Source of the DNA: CAZSVI01 sp964610205
GTDB lineage: Bacteria; Bacillota; Clostridia; DSM-8532
Reading direction: 5' to 3'
Assembly (NCBI GenBank): GCA_964610205.1
Contig: CAZSVI010000027.1
Location: 1-33,582, forward strand
DNA: 33,582 nt
Below the pieces are notes generated by a model. That model made no database searches. It worked only from the letters and a program-made list of their open reading frames with translations, and was not told where the DNA came from. Each line of letters opens with the position of its first letter. Within the stretch, counting starts at the first letter, position 1. This document shows positions 16,165 through 22,881 of the stretch, in pieces. The position numbers and the translations under genes were made by a program.

Positions 16165-17409
16165 ATGTCAGTTTCATTTAAAGATAAGCAAGTGCTTCGG
16201 CAACTTGGCGAGGAATATATGAATATTGCGGCCTTGACTGTCCATAAGGGAAAAATGGAACTATGGAAGGCCTTAAACCGCAGTGAGATGCAGCGTCCCA
16301 TGGTAGTTATAGACCAGCTTCCGTGGAATGAACTGAATACTGATAATGAATTGACCTGCCTTGTTGAGGATGCGTTTTTCAGAAGTATAGAATTGAACCT
16401 GCGAAAAACCGTTTATATGTGGAATCATTTTCCGGCTGATATGGTGATTGAGCCATATATAACAATACCTCAAACTATTGATAACACCGGTTACGGGTTA
16501 AGCGCCAGAGTTGAAAAACTGAGAATAAATGAAGGTGATACCGCTCCATCACAACATTTTGACAGGGTGCTGAATGATTATGAGGACATTGAAAAAATAA
16601 AGGATATAAAGATTACTTTAGACAGCCGGAAAAATGAAGAATATATGCAGCAGGCCCGTGACATATTTGACGGTGTCGCGCCGGTTGTTCAAAGCCATGG
16701 AATACAATTTCACCTTGGGATATGGGATTACCTCACTATGCTTATGAGTATTGAAGACGCATATCTGGAAATCATGGATAGGCCGGAATTTATTCACGCA
16801 TGTTTGGAGAGAATTACCGAAGCTACTATTGCAGGGATACGGCAGGCCAATGCTCTTCAAATTCACAACGATACAATTAATACATGCCACTGTTCTTATA
16901 TATATACCGACTCACTGCTGTCCGACTTTGGACAGGGCCAGGGACCCGCTTCAAAAAACTGCTGGGCATTTGGTCTTGCACAGCTCTTCACATCCGTTTC
17001 ACCGCATGTCACTGAGGAGTTTGAACTGCCCTATATTTCACGGATGGCTGAGTTTTTCGGGATGATATACTACGGCTGCTGCGACCGTCTGGATGATAGA
17101 CTGGAGGTTATAAAAAAGATACCCAATGTAAAAAAAATATCATGCAGCCCATGGAGTGACAGAAAAAGGTTTGCTGAAAATATCGGAACCGGGCTTATTA
17201 TGTCAAATAAACCTACCCCGGCTTATATAGCGGCAAATGAAGTTGATTGGCAGGAAGTAAGGAAAGACTTGAAATATACGGTTGACCTGGCTAAGGCGAA
17301 CAATGTCAACCTTGAGCTTATATTAAAAGACATTTCAACCGTCAGATTTGAACCCGAACGCTTGACAAAATGGGCGGATATCGCCATGGAAATAGTGCTA
17401 AACCGATAA
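16165..17409 (+). CDS. Uroporphyrinogen decarboxylase-like (URO-D superfamily) protein
   Basis: The ATG follows AGAGGTGG. The 414-residue protein has the URO-D/methyltransferase barrel pattern, with its best motifs in the second half: a YYGCCDRLDDRLEVIKKIPN segment, then KISCSPWSD and a late VNLELILKDIST. Members of this superfamily include heme-pathway decarboxylases and the zinc-dependent corrinoid methyltransferases. This branch is neither a standard HemE nor a clear MtaA/MtbA, and no corrinoid protein gene is adjacent. The paired cysteines in GCCD could bind a metal, but that is inference. Genes of this kind beside AraC regulators suggest inducible catabolism of a methylated or sugar-like compound. 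The actual substrate cannot be read from sequence. Confidence 0.75.
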   Translation: MSVSFKDKQVLRQLGEEYMNIAALTVHKGKMELWKALNRSEMQRPMVVIDQLPWNELNTDNELTCLVEDAFFRSIELNLRKTVYMWNHFPADMVIEPYITIPQTIDNTGYGLSARVEKLRINEGDTAPSQHFDRVLNDYEDIEKIKDIKITLDSRKNEEYMQQARDIFDGVAPVVQSHGIQFHLGIWDYLTMLMSIEDAYLEIMDRPEFIHACLERITEATIAGIRQANALQIHNDTINTCHCSYIYTDSLLSDFGQGQGPASKNCWAFGLAQLFTSVSPHVTEEFELPYISRMAEFFGMIYYGCCDRLDDRLEVIKKIPNVKKISCSPWSDRKRFAENIGTGLIMSNKPTPAYIAANEVDWQEVRKDLKYTVDLAKANNVNLELILKDISTVRFEPERLTKWADIAMEIVLNR

Positions 17410-17491
17410 CCGGTGAATATGAATTAATCAAGTTTTTTGTTCTTTATTCGGACTGAAGGCAAGTGAACTGATAATCACTGTATTTTTAAAA

Positions 17492-17896
17492 TCATTGATT
17501 AAGCCATATCAACATATTGAAATTGGGAATTCCGTTAGGTAAACTCATTGAGGCAACATCGTCCGTTAATCCAAGTATATCCTGATGAAAGCTTGACGTC
17601 GATGCGAGCAGGACGATCTCACCGTTGATAAACTCCATTCTTTCAGAACTTTTTTCGTATATTTGCATAAATTCAGCATAAGATACCTTTTTCCCTCCAT
17701 ATACATAATCATGCGCGGTTTCTCTCACGGCAAAGTAGGCCTCAATCTCCGTGATATACGGTGTCAGCCTGGCAATTTTCCTGTTGTTCTTTGTAATGAT
17801 AACCTCTTTTTTATCCATCGTCATATCAAGATATTTGCCCAGATTAAGCTTTAGTTCCGTGGCTGTAATAACTAAACCTTCCTTGTAATTATTCAT
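17492..17896 (-). CDS. Phd/YefM-type antitoxin domain fused to a truncated Uma2-like segment
   Basis: Start ATG 17896 follows GGAGGTG with six bases between. Residues 10-50 (ITATELKLNLGKYLDMTM, then KKEVIITKNNRKIARLTP) are a classic Phd/YefM DNA-binding antitoxin domain. Residues 70-108 (KVSYAEFMQIYEKSSERMEFINGEI, LLASTSSFHQDILG; shown in pieces) match the N-terminal part of Uma2-family endonuclease-fold proteins. The fold then ends abruptly, and the catalytic core that should follow is missing. No toxin gene is adjacent. The protein could still act as an autorepressor, but the Uma2 portion should be inactive. CGTTCG repeats upstream may be its operator. Confidence 0.7.
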   Translation of the reverse strand: MNNYKEGLVITATELKLNLGKYLDMTMDKKEVIITKNNRKIARLTPYITEIEAYFAVRETAHDYVYGGKKVSYAEFMQIYEKSSERMEFINGEIVLLASTSSFHQDILGLTDDVASMSLPNGIPNFNMLIWLNQ

Positions 17897-17925
17897 GCTA
17901 TACACCTCCAGACTAAAACCATCAT

Positions 17926-17972
17926 ATCGTTTCGAACGAGCTTCAATATATCGTTCGTTTATTCGTTCGAAT
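17926..17972. promoter_or_regulatory. CGTTCG/CGAACG repeat cluster, possible antitoxin operator
   Basis: Just upstream of the antitoxin gene lie ATCGTTTCGAACGA, ATCGTTCG and TTCGTTCGAA within 47 bp. They mix direct and inverted copies of one hexamer. Phd-type antitoxins usually bind palindromic repeats in their own promoters, so an autoregulatory role is plausible. Confidence 0.45.
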
Positions 17973-18060
17973 ATTTTTGATTTTGTTATCGGTGTGATAG
18001 AATTGATCTCATCTGCTGCAGAATACCTTCGATTCTCATTATAAAAAGGGAATCGGAAAG

Positions 18061-18156
18061 ATGCACGAATCGCAGGTCAAGCTTGTACAGATGCTCCGCC
18101 GGACAGGTAAGGACATATACGCCATTATCATAGGAAATCCCTATGTGATAAAAGGG
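18061..18156 (+). pseudogene. Glycoside hydrolase family 3-like scrap
   Basis: About 30 codons read HESQVKLVQMLRRTGKD and then IIIGNPYVIK. This is the pattern around the GNPY segment of NagZ/GH3-type glycosidases. Nothing before or after continues the family, and the frame runs into the antisense of gerKC. It is a fossil at most. Confidence 0.35.
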
Positions 18157-18157
18157 A

Positions 18158-19285
18158 TCAGAAGATATCTCCGCTGCCTGAAATCACTACATTTACGTCT
18201 ACGACAATATCTGCCTTTTCCATAAATGAATTATCCGCAATCGGCTCCAGCTCTTTACGCCATTTTGCAAGTGCGTATTTTGTTATGTCTATGCAATCCA
18301 CCTTGAATTCCTCCTGCATTTTTTGAATAAATTGCCTGCAATTGCTTTCAATTTCGGTTTTTACCGACTTCTCAATCTCTTCTATCAATTCCGTATTCTT
18401 TGATAAGTTGCTTTTGCTGGTATGCTCAAATAATTTGCACTTCAATTTGATTTTAACAACAAACTTAAAACCGCTGCCGTTCCGGTATACCTCAACTTCT
18501 CTTGAATTTTTTGCGTTCAATGTCCCTTTATCCAATAATTCGCCGTTCTTATACACCTGGAACGGAATATATCCCTCGCATTTTATTCCCCTCAGCATCA
18601 CCAATGACTGTGTTTCCTTCAATCCTACAATATCAATCAGCTTATCCTTTGCAAAAATACCCGTGCCGGTAATTGCCGCATCAACCTCGTTAATTACCGA
18701 TACAACAGGTAATACCGGGTTCCTGCCGGCATTATTGGTATTAACCTCAAAAGAATGAAGGGTGGTGACAGGCAAAAATGCTTCCTGGGATGCTTTTTCA
18801 AGCAGGTTACGTAAAAAAATTCCCTGATTCACATAGCTTTCAGTGGGCACTTCCAGTACCTCGCGGGCCTTCCCATCCACAACAGCCATAAGTATGCTTG
18901 TTTTTACAAGAGGATTCCGGTGTAATGCATCACTAATATCATGAATACCTTTTTTTGCCAGCGCTTCTTCGTACAATACAGCTTGAAGCAGACCTATCGC
19001 AGTTGTTTTAGGATCGAATCCTCCCCTTGTTTTCAGGGCTTCTCCCAGCAACCTTGCATTCCTTACTTCAATCCTTGCCCTTCTGCCTGCAATGTATTCT
19101 TCGGAGGGAAAGATTCCGGTTATTTCAAGTATTCCGGATTCTTGATTTCCCTGTACATTATTGCCCGTGTCAAATGCCCATACTATAGGTATTGCAAGCT
19201 TATCCAGATCGGTATAATCCCAGCAGCCCGGCAATACGGCAAGAATAAAAACCAAAAGCAGCAGTAAGATGTTTTTCCTAATCAA
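18158..19285 (-). CDS. gerKC: Spore germination lipoprotein, Ger(x)C family
   Basis: TTG 19285 is the start. It has AAAGGA about eight bases upstream and overlaps the end of gerKB by eight bases. A 375-residue product begins with a lipoprotein signal peptide (hydrophobic stretch, then VLPGCWD, with the lipidated Cys in LPGC). The rest matches Ger(x)C architecture, including FPSEEYIAGRRARIEVRNA and a C-terminal domain ending near VDVNVVISGSGDIF. GerC-type lipoproteins sit on the outer face of the spore inner membrane and complete the germinant receptor with the A and B subunits. It is the last gene of a three-gene minus-strand operon. The K subtype label is by operon resemblance only. Confidence 0.9.
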   Translation of the reverse strand: MIRKNILLLLLVFILAVLPGCWDYTDLDKLAIPIVWAFDTGNNVQGNQESGILEITGIFPSEEYIAGRRARIEVRNARLLGEALKTRGGFDPKTTAIGLLQAVLYEEALAKKGIHDISDALHRNPLVKTSILMAVVDGKAREVLEVPTESYVNQGIFLRNLLEKASQEAFLPVTTLHSFEVNTNNAGRNPVLPVVSVINEVDAAITGTGIFAKDKLIDIVGLKETQSLVMLRGIKCEGYIPFQVYKNGELLDKGTLNAKNSREVEVYRNGSGFKFVVKIKLKCKLFEHTSKSNLSKNTELIEEIEKSVKTEIESNCRQFIQKMQEEFKVDCIDITKYALAKWRKELEPIADNSFMEKADIVVDVNVVISGSGDIF

Positions 19286-20381
19286 TCCGTCTATCCTTTC
19301 TTTTAAAAAGGTATTTTGTGATAAGTATGAGCAGAGGATATCCCAGTCCGACAATAAAAAATAAGATTCCTGCAATTCCAGCAAATTCAAACGCCTGAAT
19401 AATATCCTTAAATATACTCGCTCCCGCAAGGATGATAATGCAATATGGAATAAGTATGTATTTAGCATTTTTTTCAATATTTACGCCTAAAAGCCTGGCT
19501 GTTGAAAAACATGCGCAATAGGAATAGTTAATGGCCGGTTTGGTTGTAAGAACCATCCAGAAAGTCAGAAAAAATGTTTCGGGTCTTTCAATGACAGGCA
19601 GACTTACTCCTTTTATCATTGTAATAGGCGGAAACATAATTTTCTGCATGGCTTCAGAACCCAGTGAAAGGATACATGCTGCGGTTATCAGCGTATAAAT
19701 AGTCATAACCGCGGCTACTGCAATGATTCCGGCTTTCATCACCTCGTCCTTTTTACCTGTCAGCGTATAAAAAACAAGCATTACATCAACCCCTGCATAA
19801 GAAAAAGACGTATTGATTCCATCCTTTATTATAGGGAGCAAACCTATATTTCCTACAGGAAGAATATTCGTATAATCAAACAATTTGATTGAAGGCAGAA
19901 GAATCATCAGAATACTGAAAACAAGTAAATAAAAGAGAATTTCATTCAATCTCGCAAGTGTTTTAACGCCTTTGATTGTAACATACGCTACAATAATAAT
20001 CTCCGTTAGGGCTATTACCGGTATGGGAGTCTCCGGAAGAAGATACAGCTTGGCTATTTCGGAAAAAACCCTTACAACAACGATTGTTATATATGAAGCG
20101 AATAAAATAAAAAATACCGCGGCAATCGTGCCGACTACTTTCCCTAATGACGTTTTGACAATATCTATGAGAGTCATATCGGGATACAACCTGCAAGCCC
20201 TTTCAATAAGTATAACCATAATAAACGGTAAAACAGCTCCGACAATTATTGAGATCCAGCCATTCTGGGCGGAATTTTCCGATGCTTTGCTCGGAAGGCT
20301 TATGATATCCGTACCAATCAGGGTACCGGTAATTATAAAAAGCAACTGCTTGCTTGTAATGACGCCTTTATCGGTTTTTAT
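19278..20381 (-). CDS. gerKB: Spore germination permease-like protein, GerAB family
   Basis: The protein is an integral membrane protein of the amino-acid/polyamine transporter type with about ten hydrophobic segments. GTLIGTDIISLPSKA is the family's first-helix motif. It forms the ligand-sensing subunit of the germinant receptor. No ATG, GTG or TTG lies where the family start is expected. AAAGGAGGG is followed after eight bases by ATA (20381-20379), giving (I/M)KTDKGVITSKQ, the normal family N-terminus. The first standard start, TTG 20345, lacks a ribosome binding site and would remove those residues. The frame from ATA gives 367 residues and overlaps gerKA by 14 bases, suggesting translational coupling. 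Confidence 0.9.
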   Translation of the reverse strand: MKTDKGVITSKQLLFIITGTLIGTDIISLPSKASENSAQNGWISIIVGAVLPFIMVILIERACRLYPDMTLIDIVKTSLGKVVGTIAAVFFILFASYITIVVVRVFSEIAKLYLLPETPIPVIALTEIIIVAYVTIKGVKTLARLNEILFYLLVFSILMILLPSIKLFDYTNILPVGNIGLLPIIKDGINTSFSYAGVDVMLVFYTLTGKKDEVMKAGIIAVAAVMTIYTLITAACILSLGSEAMQKIMFPPITMIKGVSLPVIERPETFFLTFWMVLTTKPAINYSYCACFSTARLLGVNIEKNAKYILIPYCIIILAGASIFKDIIQAFEFAGIAGILFFIVGLGYPLLILITKYLFKRKDRRID

Positions 20382-21951
20382 CGGTTTTGCCCTCCTTTTT
20401 ATAATTTCCCTGCCTTTTTCTATCCTGGACAGGTATGGATACCGGCCTGTTTTTAAAATCCCAATTGTAGCTTCTAAAAAAAGAATCTTTCAAGTCGGCA
20501 TACCTTGTGGGCGCCAGGGGTGATAAATATGGAACACCCATGCTCTCCTGGCTTATCAGGTGAGTCAGTATAAGGAACCAACCTAAGGAAAAACCGTACA
20601 ATCCGAAAATGGATGAGGTAATTAGGAGAAAGAGCCTTATAAGCCTTGTTGCCAGAGAAAGACAAATGTTTGGAATTGCAAATGTGCTGATGGTTGTTAT
20701 CGCTATCAGAATAATAGCGGCGGGACTTGCAAGTCTTGCCGATATTATTGCCTGCCCCAGTATGATTCCCGCAACGATTCCGATTGTCTGACCCAAGTTG
20801 GCCGGCATTCTCAGGCCTGCTTCAATAATGATCTGTACCATCACTTCAAGGAGCAGAACCTCAATAATCGCGGGAAACGGGACATCCTTTCTTGATTCTA
20901 TTAACGGAATGACAAGATCAAACGGTATAAGCTCCTGCCTGTAGCTTATAAGAGAAATATAAAATGCCGGAAGCGATACCGACATAATAAAGGCCAAAAA
21001 ACGTAAAAGACGCATAAATGTCCCATGTTGCGCTTTTTGGTAGTAATCCTCCGAGGCTTGCAACGTTTCTATGAACAATGTGGGGTATATGACAACAAGC
21101 GGAGATTGGTCGGATATAACCGCCACGCGGCCTTCAAGCAGGTTCGCTACAACAATGTCCACCCGCTCCGTTTGCCTGTAGAGTTGAAAAAAAGAATGCG
21201 GATTGTCCTCAAAATATTGTGCCAGCTGGCCGGCCGAAAGTATTCCGTCAACATCTATTTCATCAAGCCTCTTAAAAACCTCTGAAACAATGTCCTTGCT
21301 TGCAATATCCTCAATATATAAAACGGCAATATTGCTCCTCGTCCTTCTGCCCAACACCTTTTTTTTCACTGCAAGGTTGGGATCGCGAAGCTTATGACGT
21401 ATCATGGAGACATTTATGGCAAGGCTTTCCACAAATCCTTCTCTGGGACCGCTGATGGTCCTGTCAAGAATGGGTTCTTCAATTGCGCGGCTGTGACCGT
21501 TATTTATTTTAATAATAAGAATTTCGGCATACCCGTCGATCATCAATACCGTATATCCCTCAAAAACAGCATGCACCATCTCCGATAATCCATCTGTATA
21601 TACAATGTTTCCTGCTGTCAGCGAATTTTTATAAACATACTCAATTATGCTTCCGTATCCGGCTGTATCTTCCGCTGCAAGCTTGTTCAACGGTCTTAAC
21701 ACATCCTGATGAAGAATGTTTGTATCGGTAATGCTTTCAATGTATACTACCGCCGCTTTTCTGTTCATTTGCTTTGCTTTTATTTCAATCGGTCTTATAA
21801 CCATGTCGAAATTCTTATCCTTATAGGGCTTTAGAATGTCCAGCTTATCCTGAAGACTTTTAGGAAGCTTTACTTGTTCTGACTCTTTTGCATCCGGATT
21901 TTTATGTTCGGTAGTATTTAATTTTTTCTCCGCTTTCCTCCGAGGAACCAT
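20368..21951 (-). CDS. gerKA: Spore germination protein, GerAA family
   Basis: This is a 527-residue protein with a hydrophilic N-terminal domain (about residues 1-310) and a C-terminal half with around five hydrophobic helices. Family motifs include the charged DRTISGPREGFVESLAIN, then VLGRRTRSNIAVLYI, and PFPAIIEVLLLEVMVQIIIEAG. GerAA subunits oligomerise in the spore inner membrane and are thought to form the ion channel of the receptor. ATG 21951 is preceded by GGGAAG at about six bases. It is the first gene of gerKA-KB-KC. Such operons are usually transcribed in the forespore under sigma-G, but I found no convincing sigma-G promoter upstream. Confidence 0.93.
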   Translation of the reverse strand: MVPRRKAEKKLNTTEHKNPDAKESEQVKLPKSLQDKLDILKPYKDKNFDMVIRPIEIKAKQMNRKAAVVYIESITDTNILHQDVLRPLNKLAAEDTAGYGSIIEYVYKNSLTAGNIVYTDGLSEMVHAVFEGYTVLMIDGYAEILIIKINNGHSRAIEEPILDRTISGPREGFVESLAINVSMIRHKLRDPNLAVKKKVLGRRTRSNIAVLYIEDIASKDIVSEVFKRLDEIDVDGILSAGQLAQYFEDNPHSFFQLYRQTERVDIVVANLLEGRVAVISDQSPLVVIYPTLFIETLQASEDYYQKAQHGTFMRLLRFLAFIMSVSLPAFYISLISYRQELIPFDLVIPLIESRKDVPFPAIIEVLLLEVMVQIIIEAGLRMPANLGQTIGIVAGIILGQAIISARLASPAAIILIAITTISTFAIPNICLSLATRLIRLFLLITSSIFGLYGFSLGWFLILTHLISQESMGVPYLSPLAPTRYADLKDSFFRSYNWDFKNRPVSIPVQDRKRQGNYKKEGKTDKNR

Positions 21952-22148
21952 AAATTACTTCCCATACCATTTTTATTATTAAGTTTTTCTTAGTTTTTAC
22001 ATTTTCTCAAAACTTATACGCTTCAATTAAGCCTTGAGAATCGCTTGCATCATTCATGCTTAATATTTCACCAGAATATTTCCCATAATTGTAGTCGGTT
22101 AGCTTGAGAAGAATAATGCTCATGTAAACAGCTTACATTAATTAAACT

Positions 22149-22340
22149 AATACAGAGGTATTGGAAGAGCAGTGTAATTTAATAAAAATCATTATTCAGG
22201 AAATCAAATTAGTAAAGCTTTGTATTGAAGAAATAAGGCTGAAAAATCAAATCAATGATAACACTAATGAAATTATCAGGCATACGAATATTTTATTTAT
22301 GCGGTACATTCATAATCGCTTTTCTTGTCCGGATTAATCC
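22149..22340 (+). pseudogene. Decayed paralogue of the coiled-coil gene
   Basis: The frame reads EEQCNLIKIIIQEIKLVKLC, then IEEIRLKNQIND and NTNEIIRHTNILFM. It aligns residue for residue with the intact coiled-coil part of the gene at 12657 (compare INTNEIIRHSNILSM). It has no start, signal peptide or C-terminal domain and ends at a TAA after 60 or so codons. Confidence 0.65.
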
Positions 22341-22524
22341 TCTAGGAAGGGACGTACCTTAAATGTCAACATTCACAAGAAGAGCATAACGTGTCAAGGG
22401 GACTGTGACAAAAGGGATAAGGGGGACAGGAACGTCATCCCAGCAAAGAACTGATTTTTTAAGGTGTTTGGGAGTTCCCTTTTCACCTTTTTTCTTCTCT
22501 TCACCCCTTGATGACATTGGCTTT

Positions 22525-22595
22525 GCAGCAGGCCGCTAACCATCGCGGCCTGGATAATGTCACCGGTTCGGATACGGACTATTCCGTTACCAAAT
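22525..22595 (+). repeat. 71-bp fossil of the RHS gene
   Basis: This stretch is nearly identical to 8513-8583 in the RHS gene, with a handful of substitutions and one deleted base. The shared core includes GTCACCGGTTCGGAT and ACTATTCCGTTACCAAAT. It lies about 14 kb away in a non-coding spacer. Confidence 0.8.
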
Positions 22596-22666
22596 GGTTT
22601 TTTCAACAACTATGCCGGACATATTGTGTCATCATCGATATGCTCAGCATGATTAGGATAAAAGTA

Positions 22667-22695
22667 TTGAGCATTTAATTAAAAAGAGATATACT
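22667..22695 (+). promoter_or_regulatory. Sigma-A-like promoter of the hydrogenase-related operon
   Basis: TTGAGC (22667-22672) and TATACT (22690-22695) are separated by exactly 17 bases. The predicted transcription start, about 22702, falls on the first unit of the heptamer repeat array. The leader to the first gene would be about 180 nt. Confidence 0.6.
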
Positions 22696-22700
22696 GTTCT

Positions 22701-22763
22701 AGAGGTCAGAGGTCAGAGGTCAGAGGTCAGAGGTCAGAGGTCAGAGGTCAGAGGCCAGAGGCC
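22701..22763. repeat. Heptamer tandem array (AGAGGTC x7, AGAGGCC x2)
   Basis: Seven perfect AGAGGTC units are followed by two AGAGGCC units and a partial one (AGAGCTG). It begins at the predicted start point of the downstream promoter and lies in the presumed 5' leader of the hydrogenase-related operon. Confidence 0.97.
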
Positions 22764-22818
22764 AGAGCTGGAGGTCTTTGGTATTTGGAATACCGCGGGA
22801 AAAGTTTCCAGGGTAAAG

Positions 22819-22844
22819 GCAAAAGCAAAAGCAAAAGCAAAAGC
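22819..22844. repeat. Hexamer tandem array (GCAAAA x4)
   Basis: Four perfect GCAAAA units plus GC lie 38 bp before the ATG of the first operon gene, in the same presumed leader as the heptamer array. Confidence 0.95.
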
Positions 22845-22881
22845 AGTTTTAGGTTTTGGAGGCTGGAAAGGAACTGGATTC

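Noticed and set aside
21952..22100. Sigma-G promoter for the ger operon
   Set aside because: A TGAATG-like hexamer is present but no matching -10 at the right distance.
22385..22440. REP-like GGGGAC-rich sequence as a mobile element
   Set aside because: It resembles REP-type repeats but only one imperfect copy is present and no paired hairpins or transposase could be shown.
22701..22763. CRISPR array
   Set aside because: Units are 7 bases, contiguous, with no spacers.
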